A stretch of 64,000 nucleotides of DNA from Rhizobium nepotum 39/7 (GCF_000949865.1 NZ_JWJH01000019.1:1-64000); one strand, 5' to 3'; shown: positions 8,049 through 17,090, counted from the first letter of the stretch. The notes: generated by a model not told the origin, from the sequence alone. Made by a program: numbers and translations.

Positions 8049-9695
8049 ATGATGCAGACATCCGGTAAGACGCCTTCTATGCGAAAAGGCCTGCGGACGG
8101 CAGCGCTGGCGGGTGCCGCCATAGTTTCGCTGATGGTTGGGCATGCGTCTGAAGCCAGCGCGGCCGGGACGCTTCGTATCGGCATGACCGCTTCCGACAT
8201 ACCGCTCACCACCGGCCAAACCGATCAGGGCGGTGAAGGTCAACGTTTCATGGGCTATACGCTCTATAACGCGCTCATCGAATGGGATCTCTCAAGCGCA
8301 GAAAAGCCTTCTGCACTGATCCCGGCGCTCGCAACCTCCTGGCAGGTTGATCCCGCAGACAAGACAAAATGGACGTTCAAGCTGCGTGATGGAGTAAAGT
8401 TCCATGACGGCAGCACGTTCGATGCCGCCGCAGTGGTCTGGAATCTCGACAAGCTGCTGGTTGCGGATGCGCCGCAGTTCGACAAGCGCCAGTCGGCGCA
8501 GGGCAAGTCGCGTATTCCAGCCGTTGCCTCCTACCGCGTCATCGATCCGCTGACGGTTGAGATCGTCACCAAAAGCCCCGATGCAACGCTTCCATACCAG
8601 CTGAGCTGGGTTCTCATGTCCTCACCGGCAAACTGGGAGGCGCAGGGAAAGAGCTGGGAAGCCGTCGCCCAGAAGCCTTCCGGTACGGGGCCGTGGAAAA
8701 TGGAAAGTGGTTTCACGCCGCGTGAGCGCGCTGAACTCACCCCAAACAAGGATTATTGGGATAAGGCGCGCGTGCCGAAGCTCGACAAGCTGGTTCTTGT
8801 CCCGCTTCCCGAGCCCAACACCCGTGTGGCTGCCCTGCGCTCGGGCCAAGTCGACTGGATTGAGGCGCCCGCGCCGGATTCGGTCAAATCGTTGAAAGGC
8901 GCCGGCTTCAGCATCGTCACCAATTCCTATCCGCACAACTGGACCTGGCACCTGTCACGCGTCGAAGGCTCGCCCTGGAATGATATCCGTGTTCGCAAGG
9001 CTGCAAACCTTGCCGTTGACCGCGAGGGCCTCAATGAACTGCTTGGTGGTCTCTCCGTTCCAGCGCAGGGATATCTGCCACCTGGCCATCAATGGTTCGG
9101 CAAGCCGACATTCAAGCTTGAATACAATGTGGAGGAAGCCAAGAAGCTGATGGCGGAAGCCGGTTACGGCCCGGACAAACCTATCAACACCAAGGTCGTC
9201 ATCTCCTCCTCAGGTTCGGGGCAGATGTTGCCGCTCGCCATGAACGAATACATCCAGCAGACCCTGTCGGAAATCGGCATCAATGTCGAATATGAGGTCG
9301 CGGACTGGAACACGGTCATCAACATCTGGCGCGCCGGTGCCAAGGATCCGAGTGCCAAGGGCGCCACGGCCGTCAACTACAGCTATTTCATCCAGGACCC
9401 TTTCACAGCATTGATCCGTCAGTCGCAGTGCAATCTGGCGCCGCCAAACGGTACCAACTGGGGCTTTTATTGTGATCCGGAAATGGATGCCCTGTTCAGT
9501 CAGGTGCGCAACACCTTCGACGCAGCCGAGCAGGATAAGGTCCTCCAGAAGATCCACGAGAAATATGTCGATGACGCGCTGTTCCTGATGGTGACGCACG
9601 ACGTCAATCCGCGCGCCATGTCCACCAAGGTAAAGGGCTTCGTTCAGGCACAGAACTGGTTCCAGGACTTCTCCACGATTTCCATCGACCCGTGA
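8049..9695 (+). CDS. ABC transporter substrate-binding protein, family 5 (peptide/nickel type)
   Basis: A 548-residue periplasmic receptor of the DppA/OppA type. The start at 8049 follows GAGGGA with proper spacing; an earlier in-frame ATG at 7983 would place the signal peptide far inside. The signal peptide runs through the hydrophobic LRTAALAGAAIVSLMVGHA stretch to ASAAG. Family-5 hallmarks follow: WTFKLRDGVKFHDGSTFDAA, and the central KDYWDKARVPKLDKLVLVPL block. It is first in a five-gene ABC operon. The ligand could be a di- or oligopeptide or a related amide; the neighbouring racemase-fold gene hints at an amino-acid derivative. Confidence 0.9.
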   Translation: MMQTSGKTPSMRKGLRTAALAGAAIVSLMVGHASEASAAGTLRIGMTASDIPLTTGQTDQGGEGQRFMGYTLYNALIEWDLSSAEKPSALIPALATSWQVDPADKTKWTFKLRDGVKFHDGSTFDAAAVVWNLDKLLVADAPQFDKRQSAQGKSRIPAVASYRVIDPLTVEIVTKSPDATLPYQLSWVLMSSPANWEAQGKSWEAVAQKPSGTGPWKMESGFTPRERAELTPNKDYWDKARVPKLDKLVLVPLPEPNTRVAALRSGQVDWIEAPAPDSVKSLKGAGFSIVTNSYPHNWTWHLSRVEGSPWNDIRVRKAANLAVDREGLNELLGGLSVPAQGYLPPGHQWFGKPTFKLEYNVEEAKKLMAEAGYGPDKPINTKVVISSSGSGQMLPLAMNEYIQQTLSEIGINVEYEVADWNTVINIWRAGAKDPSAKGATAVNYSYFIQDPFTALIRQSQCNLAPPNGTNWGFYCDPEMDALFSQVRNTFDAAEQDKVLQKIHEKYVDDALFLMVTHDVNPRAMSTKVKGFVQAQNWFQDFSTISIDP

Positions 9696-9704
9696 TTTTG
9701 CAGC

Positions 9705-9733
9705 GGCAGGGCGGGAAACGAGTCCGCCCTGCC
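9705..9733 (+). other. Intercistronic hairpin after the binding-protein gene
   Basis: A ten-base-pair stem, GGCAGGGCGG and CCGCCCTGCC, encloses a nine-base loop directly after the binding-protein stop and before the permease gene. There is no proper T-run, so partial termination or mRNA stabilisation is likelier than full termination. Confidence 0.55.
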
Positions 9734-9767
9734 ATTTCCGATGCCCGATCTGCCTTACGAGGACATC

Positions 9768-10721
9768 ATGCTGCTCTACGCATTAAAACGACTGTTGCAT
9801 GTCATTCCCGTCACGATCGGCGTGAGCATCGTCTGCTTCATGCTGATCCACATCGCACCCGGTGACCCGCTTGCCGCGATCCTGCCCTCGGACGCCTCTG
9901 CGGAAATGCAGGCGCAGATGCGTTCGTTCTACGGCCTGGATCGTCCTTTGCCTGTCCAATATGCACTTTGGGTTTGGCATGCCTTGCAGGGAGACCTCGG
10001 CACGTCCATTGCTACCGGACGTCCGGTACTTGCCGATATCATCGATGCGTCAGTCAATTCGATCATTCTTGCCCTGTCGGCAGCTGTCATCGGCTTCCTC
10101 GGCGGGGCGACGCTCGGCTTTCTGGCCGGTGTCTTCCGTGGCGGATGGGTCGACCGCCTGTCATCGGGGATCGCCATGCTCGGGGTCAGCGTGCCGCATT
10201 ACTGGCTTGGCATGGTGCTGGTCATCGCCTTCTCCGTCACGCTCGGCTGGTTGCCGGCGATGGGTGGAGGACCGGGCGGCTCATCCGGTCGCAGCTTCCA
10301 CTGGGAATATCTCCAGTATCTCATTCTGCCGGCAGTCACCATGTCGGTCATTCCGATGGGCATCATCGCCCGCACCATCCGCTCTCTGGTCGCAGATATT
10401 CTCGCCCAGGATTTCACCCAGGCGCTTGCTGCAAAGGGATTGATGCGAGGTCAGATTTTGCGCCATGTGGTGCGCAACGCCGCGCCCACCGCACTTTCGG
10501 TCATGGGCCTGCAACTCGGATACCTTCTTGGCGGCTCAATCCTGATTGAGACGGTATTTTCCTGGCCCGGCACGGGTTTTCTTCTCAACGGCGCAATCTT
10601 CACCCGTGATCTGCCGATCCTGCAAGGCACAATCCTCGTGCTCGCGATGTTTTTCGTGGTCCTCAATCTCCTGGTCGACGTGCTGCAGAGCGCCATCGAT
10701 CCCCGCATCCAGAGGAGCTGA
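9768..10721 (+). CDS. Peptide-type ABC transporter permease (DppB-like)
   Basis: The start at 9768 (MLLYALKRLLHVIPVTIGVS) sits behind GAGGA and gives the usual DppB N-terminus; the ATG at 9741 adds nine unusual residues. About 317 residues with six helices, the HIAPGDPLAAILP motif after helix 1, and the cytoplasmic loop ending in LAAKGLMRGQILRHVVRNAA that contacts the ATPases. It forms a heterodimer with the next permease. Confidence 0.9.
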   Translation: MLLYALKRLLHVIPVTIGVSIVCFMLIHIAPGDPLAAILPSDASAEMQAQMRSFYGLDRPLPVQYALWVWHALQGDLGTSIATGRPVLADIIDASVNSIILALSAAVIGFLGGATLGFLAGVFRGGWVDRLSSGIAMLGVSVPHYWLGMVLVIAFSVTLGWLPAMGGGPGGSSGRSFHWEYLQYLILPAVTMSVIPMGIIARTIRSLVADILAQDFTQALAAKGLMRGQILRHVVRNAAPTALSVMGLQLGYLLGGSILIETVFSWPGTGFLLNGAIFTRDLPILQGTILVLAMFFVVLNLLVDVLQSAIDPRIQRS

Positions 10722-10723
10722 GC

Positions 10724-11614
10724 ATGGTTTCAATCACCGCAGTATCCGAAATTCCAGTCGAGAAAATCGCCAGGTCGCCCGGCTTCTGGAGCGGCGTTTT
10801 GAGGCGCCTCTGTCGTGATCCCGTTGCGATGACGGCGCTGGGGATTCTTCTTCTTCTGGTTCTGATCGCCATTTTTGCCCCTTATATCGCTCCCTATGAC
10901 GCAGCGAAGGGCAGCATAATCCGCCGCCTCAAGCCTGTCGGAACGGAGGGGTACATTCTCGGCACCGATGAGCTGGGCCGCGACATGCTTTCGCGTTTGA
11001 TCCATGGCGCGCGCCTGTCGCTTGTCATGGGCGTCGTGCCAGTCCCCGTCGCGTTTCTTATCGGCTCGGCGATCGGCATCATCGCAGGTTATATCGGAGG
11101 CCTGACCAATACGCTGATCATGCGCACGGTCGATGTGTTTTATGCCTTTCCCTCGGTGTTGCTTGCAGTTGCGCTGTCGGGTGCGCTGGGGTCAGGTCTC
11201 ACAAACGCGCTGGTGTCTTTAACGATTGTGTTCATTCCGCAGATCGCCCGGGTCGCCGAAAGCGTGACAACACAGGTGCGCAGGCTGGACTACGTCGATG
11301 CGGCACGCGCATCCGGTGCCCCAGCCTTCACCATCATACGCGTCCACATTCTTGGAAACGTCCTGGGACCGGTTTTTGTCTTCGCCACGAGCCTGATTTC
11401 GGTATCGATGATCCTTGCATCCGGCCTCTCATTCCTGGGGCTTGGTGTACGCCCGCCCGATGCAGAGTGGGGGTTGATGCTCAATACGTTGCGCACGGCG
11501 ATTTATACCAATCCCTTCGTTGCGGCGCTTCCCGGCGTGATGATCTTCATCACCTCGATCTGCTTCAATCTTTTTTCAGACGGGCTGCGCACAGCCATGG
11601 ACGTGAAGTCATGA
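10724..11614 (+). CDS. Peptide-type ABC transporter permease (DppC-like)
   Basis: A 296-residue partner permease with the cytoplasmic N-terminus, first helix at about 40-60 and the IAPYDAAKGS segment typical of DppC. GTDELGRDMLSRLIHGARLS and LDYVDAARASGAPAFTIIRV (the EAA-type loop) are diagnostic. Two bases separate it from the preceding stop and its stop overlaps the next start (ATGA), indicating one translationally coupled operon. Confidence 0.9.
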   Translation: MVSITAVSEIPVEKIARSPGFWSGVLRRLCRDPVAMTALGILLLLVLIAIFAPYIAPYDAAKGSIIRRLKPVGTEGYILGTDELGRDMLSRLIHGARLSLVMGVVPVPVAFLIGSAIGIIAGYIGGLTNTLIMRTVDVFYAFPSVLLAVALSGALGSGLTNALVSLTIVFIPQIARVAESVTTQVRRLDYVDAARASGAPAFTIIRVHILGNVLGPVFVFATSLISVSMILASGLSFLGLGVRPPDAEWGLMLNTLRTAIYTNPFVAALPGVMIFITSICFNLFSDGLRTAMDVKS

Positions 11615-12672
11615 TGAGCATCGTTGGAAAACCGGCTTTCGAACTGCCTGTCGGTGAAAGGGGTGGTCCTGCCCAGCCACTGATTTCTGTTCGTGGGCTT
11701 CTCAAGCATTTTCCCGTCAAGGGCAGCGGCTTTCTCAAACCGAAGAAGGTGGTGCGCGCGGTGGATGGCGTGGACTTCGACATCCTCAAGGGTGAGACGC
11801 TGGGCGTTGTCGGCGAAAGCGGCTGCGGCAAGTCGACAACGGCCCGACTTCTCATGCAGTTGATCGCGCCCGACCAGGGCGAAATCCTGTTCGACGGAGA
11901 AACGGTTGGAGGTGCTTTGCCGCTTTCAGCCTATCGTCGGCAGGTACAGATGGTTTTTCAGGACAGTTACGCGTCGCTCAATCCGAGGCTGACAATCGAG
12001 GAGTCCATCGCCTTTGCTCCGAGGGTTCACGGGACGCCAGCGACAAAGGCCATTGCCACGGCTCACGATCTGCTTCACCGCGTCGGCCTTGAGCCGGTAC
12101 GTTTTGCAGGCCGCTATCCTCACGAGCTTTCCGGCGGTCAGCGGCAACGTGTCAATATTGCCCGCGCTCTGGCGCTTGAGCCGCGACTCGTCATTCTGGA
12201 CGAGGCAGTCTCGGCTCTCGACAAATCGGTGGAGGCACAGGTGCTGAACCTGCTTCTCGACCTCAAACGCGATTTTGGCCTGACCTATCTGTTCATCTCA
12301 CATGATCTCAACGTCGTACGCTTCATGTGCGACAGGGTTATGGTCATGTATCTCGGCAAGGTAGCGGAAATCGGGAGCCGCGAGGCAATATACGGCAATA
12401 CGGGCCACCCTTATTCGGCGGCGCTCCTCGCCTCCATGCCGAAGATGGACCCGGCCGAACGAACCGAAGTTCCGCCTTTGACCGGTGATCCGCCCAACCC
12501 GATCGATCCGCCGTCCGGTTGCCGTTTCCATACCCGTTGCGGTTTCGCGGAGGATGTTTGCCACCTCACGCCGCCGCCGCTTAAAAGAATTTCCGAGGAT
12601 CAGGCGGCGGCCTGTCTGATGGCTGTGCCCGGTTCCGGCCACAGCCGAGCCCCGGCAATGATGGAGGCATGA
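11611..12672 (+). CDS. Peptide-type ABC transporter ATPase (DppF-like)
   Basis: The start at 11611 overlaps the preceding stop as ATGA; the longer open frame upstream lies inside the permease gene. 353 residues. An N-terminal extension of about 30 residues precedes LISVRGLLKHFPVKG. Walker A GESGCGKS, Q-loop VFQDSYASLNP, signature LSGGQRQR and Walker B VILDEAVSALD are present. The C-terminal oligopeptide-transporter domain has the CRFHTRCGFAEDVC cysteine pattern seen in Dpp/Opp ATPases. Here the DppF-like ATPase precedes the DppD-like one, the reverse of the common order. Confidence 0.9.
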   Translation: MMSIVGKPAFELPVGERGGPAQPLISVRGLLKHFPVKGSGFLKPKKVVRAVDGVDFDILKGETLGVVGESGCGKSTTARLLMQLIAPDQGEILFDGETVGGALPLSAYRRQVQMVFQDSYASLNPRLTIEESIAFAPRVHGTPATKAIATAHDLLHRVGLEPVRFAGRYPHELSGGQRQRVNIARALALEPRLVILDEAVSALDKSVEAQVLNLLLDLKRDFGLTYLFISHDLNVVRFMCDRVMVMYLGKVAEIGSREAIYGNTGHPYSAALLASMPKMDPAERTEVPPLTGDPPNPIDPPSGCRFHTRCGFAEDVCHLTPPPLKRISEDQAAACLMAVPGSGHSRAPAMMEA

Positions 12673-13640
12673 CCATGCAGACCGGTGCCATGATCGATAT
12701 CCAGGACCTCTCCGTTACGTTTCGGCGCGGGAGCAAGGCGGTAAAGGCCGTCAACGGCGTCAGCCTGGCGGTGAAGCCCGGCGAGGTGGTCGCGCTGCTT
12801 GGCGAATCCGGATCCGGCAAGAGCGTGACGATGCGTTCGCTGCTGCGGCTCCACCCCAAGGGGACGCTGATCGAAGGCGCCATGACTGTCGACGGCCGCG
12901 ACGTGGCAGGGCTTTCGTCTCGCGCGCTTGCGGATCTGAGAGGCGCTGTCGTTTCCATGGTGTTTCAGGAGCCGCGTCTGGCGCTCGATCCGGTCTACAC
13001 CGTGGGCAGCCAGATTGGCGAAACCATCATGCGCCACGAAAAGGTGTCACGTTCAGTGGCTGCCGAGCGGGCGCTCGCGTTGTTCCAGAAGGTCCGTATT
13101 CCATCACCGGAGCGGCGCCTTGCCAACTACCCTCATGAAATGTCGGGCGGCATGCTTCAACGCGCCATGATCGCAATGGCGCTTGCCTGCAACCCCAAGG
13201 TTCTGCTGGCTGACGAGCCGACGACAGCGCTCGATGCGACGGTCCAGATCCAGATATTGCTGCTCATTCGCGAGTTGCAACGGGAATATGGTCTGTCGGT
13301 CATATTCGTTACCCACGATATCGGGGTGGCGGCCGAGGTGGCGGACCGTATCGCGGTCATGTATGCGGGCCGTATCGTGGAGGAGGGGCTTGCTGGCGAC
13401 ATCATCCGCAATCCGCGTCACCCCTACACCAAAGGCTTGCTTGGTGCGCGCGTCGAACTGGCCACAGGACGCGACCGGCTGATCACCATCCCCGGCGCAC
13501 CTCCGGATCTGGCGGCAATGCCACCAGGCTGCGCCTTCGCGCCACGATGTGCCCATGTCACCGATCTCTGCCGTATGCAGGTACCGCCACTCGTGCGGTT
13601 TTCCGGCGGGGCGGGTGTCGCGTGCCTCGTTTCGAATTGA
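12669..13640 (+). CDS. Peptide-type ABC transporter ATPase (DppD-like)
   Basis: A 323-residue ATPase with Walker A GESGSGKS, Q-loop VFQEPRLALDP, MSGGMLQR as signature, and LLADEPTTALDATVQIQILL. Its C-terminal domain carries CAFAPRCAHVTDLC. The start overlaps the previous stop by four bases. An alternative start six bases or more downstream (MQTG, MIDIQ) cannot be excluded. With the other ATPase it would form the nucleotide-binding heterodimer. Confidence 0.9.
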   Translation: MTMQTGAMIDIQDLSVTFRRGSKAVKAVNGVSLAVKPGEVVALLGESGSGKSVTMRSLLRLHPKGTLIEGAMTVDGRDVAGLSSRALADLRGAVVSMVFQEPRLALDPVYTVGSQIGETIMRHEKVSRSVAAERALALFQKVRIPSPERRLANYPHEMSGGMLQRAMIAMALACNPKVLLADEPTTALDATVQIQILLLIRELQREYGLSVIFVTHDIGVAAEVADRIAVMYAGRIVEEGLAGDIIRNPRHPYTKGLLGARVELATGRDRLITIPGAPPDLAAMPPGCAFAPRCAHVTDLCRMQVPPLVRFSGGAGVACLVSN

Positions 13641-13683
13641 ACGCCGGCGAATGATGGCGACGGCTGATACAACCAGACAAGGC

Positions 13684-13705
13684 GGGGCCCTCAGCGCAGG
13701 GTCCC
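13684..13705 (+). other. Hairpin between ABC operon and racemase-fold gene
   Basis: GGGGCCCT-CAGCGC-AGGGTCCC forms an eight-pair stem with one G-T wobble just before the next gene. No T-run follows. It may reduce read-through from the transporter genes; function inferred. Confidence 0.4.
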
Positions 13706-13712
13706 GAAAATC

Positions 13713-14390
13713 ATGAAACACATAGGCCTGATCAACCCGAATACCTCGCGGCACACGACGACGATGATGACAGCTATCGCCCGTAGTTACCTCCCGGACG
13801 GCTTTGTGATTGAGGGGCTGACGGCGGGGTGTGGCGTACCTATGATCCTCAACGACACCGAGCTGGCCGCTGCCGCTGACGGCGTTGTAGAGATGGGCCG
13901 CGAGCTGGCTTGCCGGAGCGACGGCCTGATTGTCTGCGCCTTCGGCGATCCGGGGCTGGAACGCCTCGCTGCTGAAACCGGCCTCCCCTCAACCGGTATC
14001 TGCCAGGCCAGCATGATGGAAGCCGCTGCCGGTGGCCGTCGTTTCGGGATTGCCACCGTGACCCCCGATCTTGTGGAGAGTTTTGCTGCAAAGGCGCGAA
14101 CACTTGGTGTCGCGCCACTTTTCACCGGCACACGATTGACCGAGGAAGATCCGCTGCGCCTTGCCGCAGACCCCGCAGCGTTGCTGTCGGCGCTGGAGAT
14201 CGCTGCCCGGAAGTGTTTTGAAGAGGACGGCGCCGAAATTGTCATCATCGGTGGCGGGCCTTTGGGACAAGCGGCCGATGAGCTGCAACGCGCCCTGTCG
14301 GCGCCGATCATTGCACCAATCCGCTCGGCCATAGAGTGGCTCGTCCGGACAATGGAAACCGAAAGCCGCACATCTACCGCGCAACGTTGA
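13713..14390 (+). CDS. Asp/Glu/hydantoin racemase-fold protein, catalytic cysteines not conserved
   Basis: A 225-residue protein of the Asp/Glu/hydantoin racemase superfamily: N-terminal LINPNTS motif, VCAFGDPGLERLA near residue 71, and a final substrate-loop region IIGGGPLGQAA. Classic members use two cysteines, in ACFxDxG and GCxGM contexts. Here the first position reads AF (with a Cys one residue earlier) and the second is Gly, so a two-base cysteine racemase mechanism looks unlikely. It follows the peptide ABC genes in the same direction after 72 bases, suggesting it acts on the imported compound. Racemase, lyase or decarboxylase activity cannot be told apart. Confidence 0.75.
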   Translation: MKHIGLINPNTSRHTTTMMTAIARSYLPDGFVIEGLTAGCGVPMILNDTELAAAADGVVEMGRELACRSDGLIVCAFGDPGLERLAAETGLPSTGICQASMMEAAAGGRRFGIATVTPDLVESFAAKARTLGVAPLFTGTRLTEEDPLRLAADPAALLSALEIAARKCFEEDGAEIVIIGGGPLGQAADELQRALSAPIIAPIRSAIEWLVRTMETESRTSTAQR

Positions 14391-14437
14391 CGGATATCGG
14401 TAGTGCAGTCATTGCTTTTCCTGTTGCAAGCCGCGCC

Positions 14438-15322
14438 ATGACGACTGAAGGTCACCTTGTCGAGATTTTGACGGAGTATTACGTGCCCAAGGAGCGATCG
14501 TTTCTGTTTCGCGTCAGGCAGGCCCTGCCGGATCTTCATCCCGCAGAAAAGCGGATTGGAGAGTTCGTCTGCGATTTCCCCGGTGAACTGGCCAGCTATT
14601 CAGCACAGGAGCTTGCAGCGCTGGCACATGTTTCCAAGGCAACGGTAACACGTTTCATCAAGCGGCTCGGCTACGACAATTACGAAGAGGCCAGACGCCA
14701 CGCACGTGCGGAAAAACAGACCGGCTCGCGGCTCTTCCTGGCAAGTGCCGCCGATATTGGCGCCGAACAATCGATCAAGGCTCATGTTGCACAGGCCGTC
14801 GCCAATCTCGAAGCCACATTTCTCGGAATTTCGGAAAGCCAGATCGATGGCGCCGTCGATGCAATGCTACATGCGCGCAAGGTCTGGGTGATCGGCTTCC
14901 GTAGCAGCAATCCCTTTGCAGCCTATCTGCAATGGCAGATCACACAGGTCATCGAAAACATTGCCGTCATTCCGGGCGCCGGGCAGACCATGGGCGAACA
15001 TCTGGTCAGCGTCGCTGAAAATGATGTCGTGGTTTTCTTCGGCCTGCGTCGCAGAACCACCCAATCCGATGCGATCATCGAGCAGGTCCGACGGTCGAAG
15101 GCGCAGCTTCTTTACGTAACCGACGAGGGGGCGCCCTTCGAAACAAATGCGGCGTGGCATTTTCAGTGCCAGACGCTGGCGCCAGGGCCGCTTTTCAATC
15201 ATACGGCGGTGATGGCCCTTTGCCATCTTCTCATCACCCGCTGCCTGGAAAAGGCGGGGACGGAGGGACGCACCCGCCTTCGCAGCATCGAGCTACTCAA
15301 CGAGACGCTGGACGAATTGTAA
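14438..15322 (+). CDS. RpiR-family transcriptional regulator (HTH + SIS domain)
   Basis: A 294-residue regulator with an N-terminal RpiR helix-turn-helix (HPAEKRIGEFVCDFPGELAS, then LAALAHVSKATVTRFIKRLG) and a C-terminal SIS sugar-phosphate-type domain containing VWVIGFRSSNPFAAYLQWQI. I prefer the ATG at 14438 because starting at 14336 would overlap the racemase-fold gene by 55 bases and adds an odd N-terminus; no strong ribosome site decides. It closes the peptide ABC cluster and probably controls it. Confidence 0.85.
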   Translation: MTTEGHLVEILTEYYVPKERSFLFRVRQALPDLHPAEKRIGEFVCDFPGELASYSAQELAALAHVSKATVTRFIKRLGYDNYEEARRHARAEKQTGSRLFLASAADIGAEQSIKAHVAQAVANLEATFLGISESQIDGAVDAMLHARKVWVIGFRSSNPFAAYLQWQITQVIENIAVIPGAGQTMGEHLVSVAENDVVVFFGLRRRTTQSDAIIEQVRRSKAQLLYVTDEGAPFETNAAWHFQCQTLAPGPLFNHTAVMALCHLLITRCLEKAGTEGRTRLRSIELLNETLDEL

Positions 15323-15389
15323 AATTCGACCTCTTCAACGAAATTCCGCCGTCGCGTTGTGCATCGCACAAATTTCGGACGAATTGTAA
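15310..15389. repeat. 13-bp direct repeat spaced 67 bp
   Basis: GGACGAATTGTAA occurs at 15310-15322 (the last codons and stop of the RpiR gene) and again at 15377-15389. The copy suggests a short duplication or a target-site-like event at the end of the gene. Confidence 0.6.
15357..15371. promoter_or_regulatory. Inverted repeat upstream of MFS exporter
   Basis: A perfect dyad TTGTGC-ATC-GCACAA lies about 95 bases before the exporter start, in the short gap after the RpiR gene. It may be an operator; no regulator can be named. Confidence 0.35.
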
Positions 15390-15464
15390 TGGATTTTGGA
15401 TTTTTAGATACAGATCATCCTGGGGAATTCGGGTAAGTTTGTCCCAATTCAAGGAGAGACCCCG

Positions 15465-16673
15465 ATGACGGACACCACATCACAGTTTGATGGGACAGAA
15501 ATTGCTGCGGAAATTGCCGAGCAGCCAGCGTGGACCGCAGCGACATGGTTTGCAGTTCTTTCAATGGCAGCCACAAGTTTCGCGCTCGTATCCGCCGAGT
15601 TCCTTCCGGCGGGCCTTTTGACGCCGATGGCGCGCGATCTCGGAATTAGCGAAGGAACCGCCGGGCAAGTGGTCACGGCTACTGCTACCGTCGGCGCCGT
15701 GACTGCGCTGTTGAGCAATGTCCTTATCGGCAGACTGAACCGTAAAACCGTTTTGATCGGTCTCAGTGCGTTGGCAATCGGCTCCAATATTCTTGCGTCG
15801 GTGGCGGCCGATTTCTGGCTATTGTTATTGGGCCGGGCAGGACTTGGCATCGCGCTTAGTGGTTTCTGGGCGCTCTCGGTTGCCGTTGTGGCCAGGCTGG
15901 TCGGCGCCAATGCGACTGGGCGTGGTATGGCTATCGTCACCCTCGGCGTCTCGCTCGCCACCATCGCAGCACCTTCGATGGGTGCTTTGATCAGCGACTG
16001 GTTGGGATGGCGCGTCGCCATGTCGATGACAGCGGGGCTTGCCGCCTTGGCCATGCTATTGCAGATTCTCAGCTTGCCAACCCTGCCAGCAAGTACAAGC
16101 AACAGTCTGAGCGACGTCTTTCGGTTGACGCAGCGACGCAGCATTCAATTGGGAATGCTCGCCATCCTCCTGCTGATGACGGGACATTTCGCCGGTTCGG
16201 TGTACGTGCGTCCCTTCCTCGAACAAGTGACGGCCCTGGGGACAAATTCGATAGCCCTCGCGCTTCTCGGTTTTGGCGTTGCCTCGGTAATCGGCAATGT
16301 CGCCGGGGGTCGGATGGCTGATGCCAGTATTCGCTTTGCACTCATTGTCACCGCCGCTCTGATGGCAATTGCAGCGATCGCCCTCGTCCTTTGGGGCGCT
16401 CATAGCGGCGTCGCATTCGCCCTCGTCGCACTATGGGGCTTTGCCTTCGGAATGGCGCCTGTCGTGCTGCCGACCAACCTGTCCCGCGGCGCGCCCGATG
16501 CCCTGGAGGCGGCAGGCAGTCTGATGGTCGTTGCTTTTCAGGTAGCCATCAGTATCGGTGCGGTTTTCGGTGGCTACATCGTCGACTACTATGGTGCCAC
16601 TGCACCGTTAACCCTGACGGCGCTCCTGGCTGCAACCACTGTCGCTCTTGGGCTGATGCAGCGCGATAGTTGA
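15465..16673 (+). CDS. MFS transporter, drug:H+ antiporter-1 type (NepI/AraJ-like exporter)
   Basis: A 402-residue membrane protein with twelve hydrophobic segments after a 25-residue cytoplasmic N-terminus. EFLPAGLLTPMARDLGISEG in helix 1-loop and the loop-2/3 sequence NVLIGRLNRKTVLIG are typical of the DHA1 branch that includes NepI, AraJ and SotB exporters. AAGSLMVVAFQVAISIGAVFGG is the usual helix 11 motif. The start follows AAGGAGAGACCCCG, a good ribosome site. Probably efflux of a small metabolite or drug; substrate unknown. It stands alone. Confidence 0.82.
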   Translation: MTDTTSQFDGTEIAAEIAEQPAWTAATWFAVLSMAATSFALVSAEFLPAGLLTPMARDLGISEGTAGQVVTATATVGAVTALLSNVLIGRLNRKTVLIGLSALAIGSNILASVAADFWLLLLGRAGLGIALSGFWALSVAVVARLVGANATGRGMAIVTLGVSLATIAAPSMGALISDWLGWRVAMSMTAGLAALAMLLQILSLPTLPASTSNSLSDVFRLTQRRSIQLGMLAILLLMTGHFAGSVYVRPFLEQVTALGTNSIALALLGFGVASVIGNVAGGRMADASIRFALIVTAALMAIAAIALVLWGAHSGVAFALVALWGFAFGMAPVVLPTNLSRGAPDALEAAGSLMVVAFQVAISIGAVFGGYIVDYYGATAPLTLTALLAATTVALGLMQRDS

Positions 16674-16746
16674 TCGTTGCGTCTCGAACTCGGACCACGA
16701 TGGCGAATGCAGAGCACCTGATCACCCGTCGTAGTGCTGGCGTCAG

Positions 16747-17090
16747 TCACGCCAGCACCCGAGCTTCCGGCTCAGGATCGGAGAGTGCAATCCGTCCATC
16801 CGCGAGCTCAATTTCGGTGATTAAAGTGGGTTGGGCGAATACAAGATTTTTATCTTTGAGCGGAACAACCGGCTTTTGCGGTCTTCGGTTTATCGAGAGT
16901 TTCCGAAGATACTCCGCATCGCTCGTGCTGAAGCTCCACCGAGCCAACCGACACTCAGCTATCCGCCCCTCCTGCCTGTGAGCAACAGGCTGCCCAGCTC
17001 GCCGCGGGCGGCTTCCGACCATTCGTACCCGACGATCATGAAGCTTTCGCTCTGAGCACATTTGATCTTCAGCCAGTCTCCCGACCGGCC
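16747..17090 (-). pseudogene. ATP-dependent DNA ligase LigD remnant
   Basis: The minus strand from 17090 reads GRSGDWLKIKCAQSESFMIV then GYEWSEAARGELGSLLLTGR, matching the end of the adenylation domain and start of the OB domain of LigD-type ligases used in non-homologous end joining. After a frameshift near 16950 the match resumes as EYLRKL, PVVPLKDKNLVFAQPTLITE. Upstream and downstream parts of ligD are missing, so this is a fragment, not the 104-residue open frame starting at 17061. The rest of 16674-17212 shows nothing I can support. Confidence 0.65.

Noticed and set aside
16747-17061. 104-residue minus-strand open frame as a gene
   Set aside because: Its second half is a piece of LigD in one frame and its start lies out of frame inside another LigD piece, so it is a fragment artefact.
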